From Acidimicrobiales bacterium (lineage in GTDB: Bacteria > Actinomycetota > Acidimicrobiia > Acidimicrobiales > Palsa-688): DNA of 9,022 bases. The stretch is taken from NCBI GenBank assembly GCA_030039575.1, contig JASHVH010000560.1, positions 1 through 9,022 of the forward strand, written 5' to 3'. Positions 1-7,120 of this stretch are shown piece after piece (positions within the stretch are counted from its first letter, which is position 1; every line of letters starts with the position of its first letter). The notes under the pieces were generated by a model. It saw only the letters and a program-made list of their open reading frames with translations. It was not told the DNA's origin and searched no databases. A program made the translations under genes and the position numbers.

Positions 1-1
1 G

Positions 2-79
2 ATCCTGAAGGTCTTCGAGATCACGGGCCTGACCAAGGTTTTTGCGATCCACAGTTCGGTCGACGAAGCTGTCGCCTAG
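2..79 (+). CDS. bldG: BldG-like anti-sigma-factor antagonist (STAS domain), C-terminal end only
   Basis: This is the last 25 codons of a gene that begins before the window, ending at TAG 77-79. The translation contains ILKVFEITGLTKVFAIHSS and ends DEAVA. It matches the last beta strand and helix of STAS anti-anti-sigma factors and, from memory, closely resembles the C-terminus of Streptomyces BldG. Such proteins bind an RsbW-type anti-sigma kinase in the cytoplasm and so free a sigma factor; the kinase inactivates them by phosphorylating a Ser/Thr. That phosphosite lies upstream and cannot be checked. The gene for such a kinase starts 25 bases downstream on the same strand, so the two probably form a partner-switching pair. 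The family call is firm. The BldG orthology rests on a short piece plus gene order. Confidence 0.75.
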   Translation: MLKVFEITGLTKVFAIHSSVDEAVA

Positions 80-90
80 TAGGCCCCCGG

Positions 91-97
91 GAAAGGA
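91..97 (+). promoter_or_regulatory. Ribosome binding site that sets the anti-sigma factor start
   Basis: GAAAGGA lies seven bases before the ATG at 105. The reading frame is open back to an ATG at 42, but that ATG lies inside the preceding STAS gene, has no Shine-Dalgarno sequence, and would add a 21-residue Arg/Ser/Pro-rich stretch unlike the family. The start at 105 is therefore preferred. Confidence 0.7.
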
Positions 98-104
98 CCT
101 GGCG

Positions 105-617
105 ATGCAAGGCGCGCTGGTATTGGAGCTGGACGTCCCGTCCAGTCCCGAGTACATCGCGATTGTCCGTCTTGTGGTCGCCTCGGTCGCCTCTTCCCGG
201 CGCGCCCTGGCCGACGAACGCATAGACGACCTCAAGCTGGCGGTCTCCGAGGCGTGCACCAACGCCATCGAAGCCAACCGGTCAGTCAGCCCCTCGTCTC
301 CCGTGCACGTGGAGGTGTGGGAAGCGCCCGACCGCCTCGAGGTCAACATCGAGGACTCGGGGCCCGGGTTCGACCCTGACGCACTCGAGTTCCCGCCGCC
401 CATCACCGACCCCGAGCGGCTCAACTTCGAGCGCGGCCTCGGGATACCACTGATCAAGACGCTGGTCGACAATGCCGCTTTTATAAGGAAGGAAAAGGGC
501 ACGTCGGTGCGGGTAACGGTGTTCGGCGGGCCCGCCGACGGCGACGACACAGGGGCGATCTTCATGGACGTGTCCAAGATGTCCAGCCTGCTGCCCCCCA
601 CCGATCGCGGGCGTTGA
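105..617 (+). CDS. RsbW/SpoIIAB-type anti-sigma factor, ATP-binding serine kinase
   Basis: The 170-residue protein has the GHKL ATPase fold used by anti-sigma serine kinases. The N-box is LKLAVSEACTNAIEAN (residues 43-58), with E49 as likely catalytic base and N53 as Mg-ATP ligand. The G1 box is EDSGPGFD (83-90), the G2 box is RGLGIPLIK (110-118), and KGTSVRVTV (131-139) matches the last strand. Such proteins hold a sigma factor inactive and phosphorylate a STAS antagonist. The STAS gene end lies 25 bases upstream, so the pair is probably co-transcribed. The order STAS, RsbW-like, then hppA and topA further on resembles the Streptomyces bldG region (SCO3549, SCO3548). About 30 residues after the ATPase core (141-170) are Asp/Gly-rich and of unknown role. 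No sigma factor gene is visible, so the target is unknown. All ATPase boxes look intact. Confidence 0.9.
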   Translation: MQGALVLELDVPSSPEYIAIVRLVVASVASSRRALADERIDDLKLAVSEACTNAIEANRSVSPSSPVHVEVWEAPDRLEVNIEDSGPGFDPDALEFPPPITDPERLNFERGLGIPLIKTLVDNAAFIRKEKGTSVRVTVFGGPADGDDTGAIFMDVSKMSSLLPPTDRGR

Positions 618-637
618 ACCACTCAGCAAGCTAAGGC

Positions 638-658
638 CGGGGCTATTGGGTGGCCCCG
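638..658 (+). terminator. Weak hairpin after the anti-sigma factor gene
   Basis: CGGGGC (638-643) can pair with GCCCCG (653-658) across a nine-base loop, 21 bases after the anti-sigma factor stop codon. There is no T-tract after it, so it could be a poor intrinsic terminator, an mRNA 3' stabilising hairpin, or chance in GC-rich DNA. Confidence 0.3.
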
Positions 659-713
659 TCAGCCGAGCGTCAATGGAGCCGGTCCAGCCTCTCTAACTGC
701 GCAAACAGGCCGA

Positions 714-822
714 TGACCGGTTGCCTTGACCGGTCCCCGTCCTCCCACCCCGCCCGACCGTCCCGAACAAATTACGCCCAGGCAGTTGACTTTCGAGAAC
801 CAAAAATCTAACTTTGACCGGT
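714..822 (+). repeat. Three direct copies of TGACCGGT upstream of the DtxR-type gene
   Basis: The 8-mer TGACCGGT occurs at 714-721, 727-734 and 815-822, all on the + strand and all within the 212-base gap before the regulator gene. The first two are 13 bases apart. The third ends eight bases before the ATG at 830, close to where transcription would start. A regulator binding site, perhaps for autoregulation, is an inference; the sequence does not resemble the classical DtxR/IdeR box. Confidence 0.4.
786..814 (+). promoter_or_regulatory. Candidate promoter of the dtxR-hppA-topA operon
   Basis: TTGACT (786-791) is a good -35 match. Possible -10 elements are TCTAAC (807-812, 15-base spacing) or TAACTT (809-814, 17-base spacing). 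The start of transcription would then fall near 819-822, only about ten bases before the ATG. No Shine-Dalgarno sequence is seen before this ATG, which fits a leaderless or near-leaderless mRNA as is common in actinobacteria. The surrounding stretch is noticeably AT-richer than the rest of the window. Confidence 0.45.
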
Positions 823-829
823 ACGAAAC

Positions 830-1594
830 ATGGACAACGAGCTCACTAAGTCACAACGGGCTGCTCTGAAGGAGATTTGGCGCCAGACTGCTGAGCCTGG
901 TGACGGGGCCCGCAGTGGTGACCTTGCCGGCGTGCTCGGGGTATCGCCGGCTACTGCGACGGCCATGGTCAAGCGCTTGGCCGACCGCGGCCTCGTGAGC
1001 CATGCCCCTTACAGAGGTGTCACCCTCACGGATTCGGGCCGGAAGACGGCCGTCGCGGTGCTCCGCCGGCACCGTATCGTCGAACGTTTCCTCGCCGATT
1101 TCCTGGGCTACAGCTGGGCGGAAGCGGACAGGTTGGCCCCTCAGTTCGAGCACGACCTACCCCAGGAGGTCGAGGACCGGCTCTTCGAGGCTCTGGGCCG
1201 CCCCACTACCTGCCCGCACGGCTTTCCCATCCCGGGCCTCGGCACGGACGGGATCCCGGAACTGGCCCAGCTTTACGACCTGGAGCCGGGTGAGAAGGCG
1301 GTCGTGGCGTTGTCCAGCTCGGTGAGCCAGGCCATGGTGTCGTTCCTTGGTGAGATGGGGCTCGTCCCCGGCGCCGAGGTCGAGGTCGTCGACAAGCAGC
1401 CATTTGGCGGTCCACTGGTATTGCAGGTGGCGGGGGCCGAGCGCACTTTGGGCGAGAGAGCCGGGCGCCAAGTCCGTGTCCGTATGCTGGCACCCGCCCC
1501 GGACAACTCTGCCCCGAACAACCATGGCGATGCTGGCGCAGCGTCTTATGCCCGCCCGGTCCGCCCGGGGGGCACCATAAAGGAGAAAGTCTGA
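830..1594 (+). CDS. DtxR-family transcriptional regulator (winged helix, dimerisation and FeoA-like domains)
   Basis: The 254-residue protein follows the DtxR/IdeR/MntR plan. A winged helix-turn-helix spans about 1-75 (LTKSQRAALKEIW, then the recognition region SPATATAMVKRLADRGLV). A dimerisation and metal-binding domain spans about 76-140, with RRHRIVERFL, QFEHDLPQEVEDRL and CPHGFPIPG. An SH3-like FeoA domain spans about 146-220. Members normally repress or activate iron or manganese genes when metal is bound. Here H81, E85, E107 and H108 match DtxR ligands, but the positions aligning with DtxR Met10, His98 and Cys102 appear to be Ala, Asp100 and Pro104. Metal response is therefore uncertain. 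About 34 Pro/Ala-rich residues follow the FeoA domain. The stop codon overlaps the hppA start by one base, indicating translational coupling. Control of its own operon is plausible but inferred; no iron or manganese transporter gene is nearby. Confidence 0.9.
   Translation: MDNELTKSQRAALKEIWRQTAEPGDGARSGDLAGVLGVSPATATAMVKRLADRGLVSHAPYRGVTLTDSGRKTAVAVLRRHRIVERFLADFLGYSWAEADRLAPQFEHDLPQEVEDRLFEALGRPTTCPHGFPIPGLGTDGIPELAQLYDLEPGEKAVVALSSSVSQAMVSFLGEMGLVPGAEVEVVDKQPFGGPLVLQVAGAERTLGERAGRQVRVRMLAPAPDNSAPNNHGDAGAASYARPVRPGGTIKEKV
1581..1585 (+). promoter_or_regulatory. Ribosome binding site of hppA inside the end of the DtxR-type gene
   Basis: AGGAG ends eight bases before the hppA ATG at 1594 and lies inside the last codons of the upstream gene. 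With the TGATG stop/start overlap, it supports coupled translation of the two genes and the chosen hppA start. Confidence 0.7.
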
Positions 1595-4101
1595 TGCCTC
1601 ACTATCTCGCTGCCGGTACGGGCGGCTACCAGGTCTTCCACCTTCGGGGAGAAGACTGGTGGTGGCTGGTCTTTGCCGTTGCCTGCGCGCTCGTCGCTAT
1701 CGGGGCGGGGTTCATTTTCCGGCGGCAGGTGCTGGCCGCCGACCCGGGGACGCCGACGATGATCGACATCGCCAAGGCCATCCAGGAGGGCGCCGCTGCC
1801 TACCTCAGACGCCAGTTCAGGACCATCGCCATCGTCACCGTGCCCCTCGCCATCCTGGTGTTCGTTACCGCCACCAAGGTGGTCAACCCGCTCACGGGCC
1901 ATACGGTGCTCAGCTTCGGGTTGTCCGGCCTGTACCGGATGCTCGCCTTCCTCGTCGGCGCCGCTCTATCCGGGCTGGCCGGGCTGATCGGCATGACCAC
2001 GGCCGTGCGGGCCAACGTCCGTACGGCTGCCGCCGCCCGTACAGGGTCACTGCCGGCGGCGTTACGGGTGGCCATCCGGGCCGGTGGCACCACTGGCGCC
2101 TTCGTGGTGGGGCTCGGCCTGCTCGGGGTAACTGTGATCGTGATGGTGGCGCAGAACAGCGCCACGGCCATCCTGGTCGGTTTCGCTTTCGGGTGCTCAC
2201 TCCTATCGCTTTTCATGCGTGTAGGCGGAGGGGTGTACACCAAGGCCGCAGACGTGGGTGCCGACCTGGTGGGCAAGGTGGAGGCTGGTATCCCGGAGGA
2301 CGACCCCCGCAACCCGGCCACAATTGCCGACAATGTGGGCGACAACGTGGGTGACTGCGCCGGCATGGGAGCGGACCTGTTCGAGTCGTACGCCGTGATC
2401 CTGGTGGCCGCCCTGATCCTGGGCACCGGCGCCTTCGTCACGATCGGGCGCAACCCTGCTCTCGGCATTACGTTCCCGATCGCCGTCATGGGCATCGGTG
2501 TGCTGGCGTCGATCCTCGGCATCCTCGCTGTGCGGGCCACGCCTCGGGACCGTTCCGCGATGGCCCCGATCAACCGGGGGTTTATCCTGGCCTCTGCCCT
2601 TACCTTGGTGGGCAGCTTCTTTGTGGCACAGTTCTACGTCCACAACCTGGACGTCTGGTGGGCGGTGGTGGTCGGCGTGGTCCTGGGCCAGGGGGTCAGC
2701 CGGGTCACGGAGTACTACACCTCCACCGAGACCTCCCCGGTGCGAGAGATCGCGGATTCCGCCCGTACCGGCCCGGCCACCACGATCCTGGCGGGGATCG
2801 CCACCGGGCTGGAGTCGTCGGTCACCGCTCTTATAGTCCTTGTCATCGCCATCGCCGTTGACATCGGCATCGGCGGTGGGAACATCCAGTTCACCCTCTA
2901 CCTGGTCGCCCTCAGCGGCATCGGGCTCCTTTCGACCACCGGGACCGTCGTGACCGAAGACACTTACGGGCCGGTGTCGGACAACGCCGCCGGCATCGCC
3001 GAAATGAGCGGGGAGTTCTCAGGCGAGCCCGAACGGATCATGACCCATCTCGACGCCGTCGGCAACACCACCAAAGCGGTGACCAAGGGTTTCGCCATCG
3101 GCTCGGCCGTGCTGGCGGCCCTGGCCCTGTTCGCCAGCTTTATCCAGACCATAGGTCAGCAGCTCAGCCTCCACGTCGTAGGCAACGCCTTGTACCAGGG
3201 GGTGGCGACCGCCATCAACGTGGCCAACCCGAAGGTCTTCGTCGGGATGTTGGTGGGCGGCTCGATCGCCTTCCTCTTTTCCTCGGCGGCCATCCGGGCC
3301 GTCGGTCGTACGGCCGGCACCATTGTCCAGGAGGTGCGCCGCCAGTTCCGGGACCACCCGGGCATCATGAACCGGACCGAGCGCCCCGAGTACGGCCGGG
3401 TCATCGACATCTGTACCCAGGGCGCGCTCCGTGAGCTGGTCACCCCCGCATTGCTAGCCGTGCTGGCCCCGGTAGTGATCGGTTTCGGCATCAATTACCT
3501 GGCCCTGGGTGGCTTCCTGGCCGCCGCCATCGTGACCAGCCAATTGTTGGCTGCGTTCATGAACAACGCCGGAGGCGCCTGGGACAACGCCAAGAAGTAC
3601 ATAGAGGAAGGGAACCTCGGCGGCAAGGGTTCGGACGCCCACAAAGCGGCCGTGGTGGGCGACACGGTGGGCGACCCGTTCAAGGACACAGCCGGGCCGG
3701 CGTTCAACCCGTTGATCAAATGCATGAACCTGGTCAGCCTGCTGATCCTGCCCACCGTCATCACCCTGCGCAACAACGACGCGGCTCGTTACTCCATCGC
3801 CGCTGTGGCTCTGGTCATCATCCTCGCCGGTGTCGCCTACTCCAAACGCCAGGTGACCAGCCTGGCCGGCCCGGTCGGCGAGCCGGCCACGCCGGCACCG
3901 GGCCCGGCCGCTGATGGGGGCCCCGTTTCGCGGCCGCCCGAAGTGCCGGCCGGTTCCTCCGCTCCTACGGCAACGGCCCCGACGACGCCGCCTCCCACCG
4001 CGGCCGTTCCCGTTGCGCCGGCTCCCGGTGCGCCGGCTCCCGGTGCGCCTGACCCCACGGCCACGCCTCCCGAGGCCCCGGTCGCTCCCCGGCAGAGGTA
4101 G
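1594..4101 (+). CDS. hppA: Membrane-bound K+-independent-type proton-pumping pyrophosphatase
   Basis: This integral membrane enzyme hydrolyses pyrophosphate and uses the energy to pump H+ across the cytoplasmic membrane. It shows the family hallmarks: AADVGADLVGKVEAGIPEDD (218-237), binding Mg-pyrophosphate; NVGDNVGDCAGMGADLFESY (247-266); VTEDTYGPVSDNAAGIAEM (453-471); and GDTVGDPFKDTAGPAFNPLI (689-708). There are about sixteen hydrophobic segments, from WLVFAVACALVAIG near residue 24 to the helix at 731-750. GNTTKAVT at 490-497 has Lys (K494) and Thr (T497) where K+-dependent enzymes have Ala and Gly, which marks the K+-independent type. At 835 residues it is longer than most bacterial members (roughly 660-800), because of an 80-residue Pro/Ala/Thr tail after residue 755. 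It overlaps the upstream regulator by one base and lies six bases before topA, so all three probably share a transcript. Proton rather than sodium transport is inferred from the subtype. Confidence 0.97.
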   Translation: MPHYLAAGTGGYQVFHLRGEDWWWLVFAVACALVAIGAGFIFRRQVLAADPGTPTMIDIAKAIQEGAAAYLRRQFRTIAIVTVPLAILVFVTATKVVNPLTGHTVLSFGLSGLYRMLAFLVGAALSGLAGLIGMTTAVRANVRTAAAARTGSLPAALRVAIRAGGTTGAFVVGLGLLGVTVIVMVAQNSATAILVGFAFGCSLLSLFMRVGGGVYTKAADVGADLVGKVEAGIPEDDPRNPATIADNVGDNVGDCAGMGADLFESYAVILVAALILGTGAFVTIGRNPALGITFPIAVMGIGVLASILGILAVRATPRDRSAMAPINRGFILASALTLVGSFFVAQFYVHNLDVWWAVVVGVVLGQGVSRVTEYYTSTETSPVREIADSARTGPATTILAGIATGLESSVTALIVLVIAIAVDIGIGGGNIQFTLYLVALSGIGLLSTTGTVVTEDTYGPVSDNAAGIAEMSGEFSGEPERIMTHLDAVGNTTKAVTKGFAIGSAVLAALALFASFIQTIGQQLSLHVVGNALYQGVATAINVANPKVFVGMLVGGSIAFLFSSAAIRAVGRTAGTIVQEVRRQFRDHPGIMNRTERPEYGRVIDICTQGALRELVTPALLAVLAPVVIGFGINYLALGGFLAAAIVTSQLLAAFMNNAGGAWDNAKKYIEEGNLGGKGSDAHKAAVVGDTVGDPFKDTAGPAFNPLIKCMNLVSLLILPTVITLRNNDAARYSIAAVALVIILAGVAYSKRQVTSLAGPVGEPATPAPGPAADGGPVSRPPEVPAGSSAPTATAPTTPPPTAAVPVAPAPGAPAPGAPDPTATPPEAPVAPRQR
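4021..4050 (+). repeat. hppA: 15-bp tandem repeat in the hppA tail
   Basis: GCTCCCGGTGCGCCG (4021-4035) is followed directly by a copy differing in one base (4036-4050), and a partial copy precedes it at 4012-4020. It encodes a repeated APGAP motif in the Pro-rich C-terminal tail of the pyrophosphatase and probably arose by replication slippage. Confidence 0.8.
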
Positions 4102-4107
4102 ACCTGC

Positions 4108-6960
4108 ATGCCCAAACCTCTCGTGATCGTCGAGTCCCCGGCGAAGGCCAAGACAATCGCCGGCTTCCTCGGGAGCGGCTACATGGTCGAGCCGTCCGTA
4201 GGCCACATCCGTGACCTTCCCAGTGACGCCAGCGACATCCCCGCCTCGGTGAAAGGGGAGAGCTGGGCTCGTTTGGGAGTCGACGTCGACAATGGGTTCA
4301 AACCTCTCTACGTAGTGGTCCCCGGGAAAAAGGAACGGGTGACAAAGCTGAAGTCGCTCCTGAAGGACGCCAGCGAGGTGTACCTCGCCACAGACGAGGA
4401 CCGCGAGGGCGAGTCCATTGCCTGGCACCTGCTCGAGGTCTTGAACCCGCGGGTACCCGTGAAGCGAATGGTCTTCCACGAGATCACCCCCGAGGCGATC
4501 CAGGAGGCGGTCGGCAATCCGCGCGACCTTGACCGGCGCCTGGTAGACGCCCAGGAGACGAGGCGGATCCTCGACCGCCTGTACGGCTACGAAGTGAGCC
4601 CGGTGCTGTGGCGCAAGGTCTTGCCGCGGCTGTCGGCCGGCCGGGTCCAGTCCGTCGCCACCCGGTTACTGGTCGAGCGCGAGCGGGCCAGGATGCGGTT
4701 CAGGGCTGCGTCTTTCTGGGACATCGCGGGACGGTTCCGGGCCGAGGCGGGTGGCTTTGGGGCCATGCTCACGTCGCTCGACGGCACGCGGTTGGCCACG
4801 GGCCGCGACTTTGGCGAAGACGGCGAGCTCACCCGGCACGACGTCGTCCGCCTGGACGAGCCCGGCGCTCAGGGCCTGGTGGACCGTCTGGAAGGGGCTG
4901 ACTTCTCGGTCCGCAGCGTCGAGGAGAAACCCTGGAAACGTTCGCCTCACCCACCGTTCATGACCTCCACCCTCCAGCAAGAGGCGAGCCGCAAGATGCG
5001 TTTTTCCGCGGCGCGGACGATGCGAGTGGCCCAGGACCTCTACGAGTCCGGTCATATTACGTACATGCGCACCGACAGCACGACGCTGTCGGACCAAGCC
5101 CTGAGGGCGGCGCGGCGGGTGGTCAGCGACCTCTACGGGGACGAGTACCTGCCGGCCAGGCCTCGCCGCTATGACAAGCGAGTAAAAAATGCCCAGGAGG
5201 CCCACGAAGCCATCCGGCCGGCGGGAGACCACTTCCGCCATCCCGAGCGCAGCGGTCTCCACGGCGACCAGTTGCGGCTGTACGACCTCATCTGGCGGCG
5301 GACGGTCGCGTCGCAGATGTCCGATGCCCAGGGACTTTCAGTGCAGGTGCGCCTGGGCGCCATCAGTTCGGCCCGCGAGGACGCCGAGTTCGCGGCCAAC
5401 GGCCGGGTGATCTCGTTCCCGGGCTTTTTGCGCGCTTATGTGGAGGGTTCAGACGACCCGGAAGCGGAGCTCGAGGACCGCGAGGTCCGCCTGCCCCGCC
5501 TGGCCGTCGGTGACCCCCTTACCGCCGAGGAACTTCGTCCCGAAGGTCATACCACTCAACCTCCGGCCCGTTACACGGAGGCGTCGCTGGTGAAGGCGCT
5601 CGAGGACATGGGAGTGGGGAGGCCGTCTACCTACGCCACCATCCTCGACACCATCCAGAGCCGAGGATATGTCTGGAAAAAGGGCACCGCGCTGGTGCCG
5701 TCGTGGACCGCATTTGCCGTCGTGGGCCTGCTCGAACAGCATTTTGCCAGGCTGGTCGATTACGGCTTCACAGCGGAAATGGAAGAGGACCTGGACGAAA
5801 TCGCACGCGGCGACCAAGAATCGTTGCCCTGGCTCACCCGCTTTTATTTCGGCTCGCCCGGGGCCAAGAACGACGGCACTGGTCTGAAGCAGATGGTGGC
5901 GGAGCGATTGGCGGAGATCGACGCCCGCGCCGTCAATTCGATCCCGATCGGCGGGCCCGAGTCGGACGTGGTCGTTCGGGTGGGCCGCTTCGGCCCGTAC
6001 GTACAGGAGGGCGAGAAGAGAGCGTCACTACCTGACGACCTGGCGCCGGACGAGTTGACGCTCGAGCGGGCGCAGGAATTGCTGGAGGCGCCGCCGGGGG
6101 AGCGTTCCGACCGGGTGGTGGGCGACGACCCCGCCACCGGGCTCCCCGTGCTGGTCAGGGCCGGCCGGTACGGGCCGTATGTCCAGCTCGGCCGGGCCGA
6201 GGAGCTGAGCACAAAACCCAAGACGGCATCGCTGCTTTCGGGCATGGTCCCCGAGGACGTGACACTGGACGAGGCCCTCCGTCTGCTCACCCTGCCCCGT
6301 CAGCTTGGCCGTGACGAGGCGACCGGGGAGGAAATCGTGGCGGACAACGGCCGGTACGGCCCGTACGTGCGCCGCGGTGCCGACTACCGTTCGCTCGAGA
6401 ACGAGGACCAGCTCTTTACCGTTACTTTCGATCAGGCCCTCGAATTGTTGTCCAAGCCGAGGTCCCGCCGCCCCCGCCAGGCGGCCCAGCCGCCGCTGGC
6501 GGAGCTGGGCACGGACCCCGCAAGCGGGGCCCCGGTAGTCGTAAAGGATGGCCGGTTCGGGCCTTACGTGACCGACGGGACCGTAAATGCCTCGTTGCGC
6601 CGGGGCGACAGCGTCGAGACCCTGACCCTCGAACGGGCGGCGGAACTTCTGGCCGAGCGGAGGGTCAGAGCCGAAGCGGAAGGGTCTGCTGGAGGCGGGG
6701 TGCGCGGGCGCCAGCGGAGTGGTGGAGCCGGGTCGCGGGCCGGAGCCTCCCAGGGTGCCAAGAAAACCGCCGCCAAGAAAACTGCCGCCAAGAAGGCACC
6801 GGCCAAGAAGGCGGCGGCGGCCAAAACCACCGCGAAGAAGACTGCGGCAAATAAGACGGTGGCCAATAAAACGGTGGCCAAGAACACAGCCGCAAAGAAG
6901 ACGGCCACAAAGAAGACGGCCACAAAGAAAGCGACAGCCAAGAAGTCCCCTGCCCGATAG
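4108..6960 (+). CDS. topA: DNA topoisomerase I (type IA) with Lys/Ala-rich tail
   Basis: This enzyme relaxes negative supercoils by cutting one DNA strand through a tyrosine. The Toprim domain starts at [15 protein letters not shown] (3-17), with E9 and the acidic triad D96, D98, E100 in TDEDREGE. The central domain holds [17 protein letters not shown] (176-192), and the active-site Tyr is Y319 in ITYMRTDS (317-324). RPSTYATI (505-512) is also conserved. Four C-terminal repeats built on GR(F/Y)GPYV follow (626-632, 686-692, 748-754, 815-821), as in actinobacterial enzymes. I see no cysteine in the protein, so the zinc ribbons of the E. coli enzyme are absent. The last 66 residues (885-950) are mostly Lys, Ala and Thr, like tails that aid DNA binding and processivity in mycobacterial TopA. 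GAGGT at 4095-4099, at the end of hppA, is the ribosome binding site, eight bases before the ATG. Six bases separate it from hppA, so co-transcription is likely. Confidence 0.97.
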   Translation: MPKPLVIVESPAKAKTIAGFLGSGYMVEPSVGHIRDLPSDASDIPASVKGESWARLGVDVDNGFKPLYVVVPGKKERVTKLKSLLKDASEVYLATDEDREGESIAWHLLEVLNPRVPVKRMVFHEITPEAIQEAVGNPRDLDRRLVDAQETRRILDRLYGYEVSPVLWRKVLPRLSAGRVQSVATRLLVERERARMRFRAASFWDIAGRFRAEAGGFGAMLTSLDGTRLATGRDFGEDGELTRHDVVRLDEPGAQGLVDRLEGADFSVRSVEEKPWKRSPHPPFMTSTLQQEASRKMRFSAARTMRVAQDLYESGHITYMRTDSTTLSDQALRAARRVVSDLYGDEYLPARPRRYDKRVKNAQEAHEAIRPAGDHFRHPERSGLHGDQLRLYDLIWRRTVASQMSDAQGLSVQVRLGAISSAREDAEFAANGRVISFPGFLRAYVEGSDDPEAELEDREVRLPRLAVGDPLTAEELRPEGHTTQPPARYTEASLVKALEDMGVGRPSTYATILDTIQSRGYVWKKGTALVPSWTAFAVVGLLEQHFARLVDYGFTAEMEEDLDEIARGDQESLPWLTRFYFGSPGAKNDGTGLKQMVAERLAEIDARAVNSIPIGGPESDVVVRVGRFGPYVQEGEKRASLPDDLAPDELTLERAQELLEAPPGERSDRVVGDDPATGLPVLVRAGRYGPYVQLGRAEELSTKPKTASLLSGMVPEDVTLDEALRLLTLPRQLGRDEATGEEIVADNGRYGPYVRRGADYRSLENEDQLFTVTFDQALELLSKPRSRRPRQAAQPPLAELGTDPASGAPVVVKDGRFGPYVTDGTVNASLRRGDSVETLTLERAAELLAERRVRAEAEGSAGGGVRGRQRSGGAGSRAGASQGAKKTAAKKTAAKKAPAKKAAAAKTTAKKTAANKTVANKTVAKNTAAKKTATKKTATKKATAKKSPAR
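6760..6957 (+). repeat. topA: Degenerate 15-bp repeats encoding the TopA Lys/Ala tail
   Basis: The tail is built of five-codon units such as [10 protein letters not shown] and NKTVA. Near-identical tandem pairs are ACGGTGGCCAATAAA/ACGGTGGCCAAGAAC (6856-6885) and ACGGCCACAAAGAAG followed by a one-base variant (6901-6930). Slippage between these units would change tail length without shifting the frame. Confidence 0.85.
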
Positions 6961-6972
6961 CGGTCGGCGATT

Positions 6973-6984
6973 GCGTTATAACGC
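6973..6984. repeat. 12-bp perfect palindrome after topA
   Basis: GCGTTATAACGC is a perfect dyad 12 bases after the topA stop codon, AT-rich at its centre. It could be a protein site, part of a transcript-end structure, or chance. TATAAC inside it resembles a -10 box, but no fitting -35 is seen. Confidence 0.35.
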
Positions 6985-7002
6985 GCCAGGCGTACAAAAG
7001 TT

Positions 7003-7045
7003 GCTCGCTGCCCCCCTGCGAGCCGAAGGGCAGGGTGCATTTTTT
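7003..7045 (+). terminator. Intrinsic terminator of the operon, with alternative stems
   Basis: A run of six T (7040-7045) follows a GC-rich hairpin region 43 bases after topA. CCCTGC (7014-7019) can pair with GCAGGG (7030-7035), or CTGCCC (7008-7013) with GGGCAG (7028-7033). A third option, GCTCGC (7003-7008) with GCGAGC (7018-7023), excludes both hairpins but would allow a pseudoknot. The T-tract is rare in this GC-rich window and makes termination of the topA transcript likely. Confidence 0.65.
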
Positions 7046-7052
7046 CGACGGC

Positions 7053-7099
7053 GGGACCGGGCAAAGCGGTATTTTTACCTGACTTCCGGGTAAAGTCCC
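7053..7099. other. Nested inverted repeats in the convergent intergenic region
   Basis: TTTACC (7074-7079) pairs with GGTAAA (7089-7094) and, continuing outward from it, GGGAC (7053-7057) pairs with GTCCC (7095-7099). Competing stems are GGTA/TACC (7068-7071 with 7076-7079) and GACTT/AAGTC (7081-7085 with 7093-7097). It may help end transcripts from the - strand gene or belong to a structured RNA. No T-tract suits a - strand terminator. Confidence 0.35.
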
Positions 7100-7120
7100 C
7101 ACTTGCCCGCCCGGGAGAGG

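Noticed and set aside
42..104. An upstream start for the anti-sigma factor at ATG 42
   Set aside because: It lies inside the STAS gene, lacks a ribosome binding site, and adds residues unlike the family. The ATG at 105 has a well-placed GAAAGGA.
780..830. A classical DtxR/IdeR iron box before the regulator gene
   Set aside because: No 19-bp palindrome like the TTAGGTTAG half-site is present; only CTAACT fragments without the partner half.
3454..4479. A 341-codon open frame on the - strand across the hppA/topA junction
   Set aside because: It is antisense to two unmistakable conserved genes, and its translation is Arg/Gly/His-rich with no known motif.
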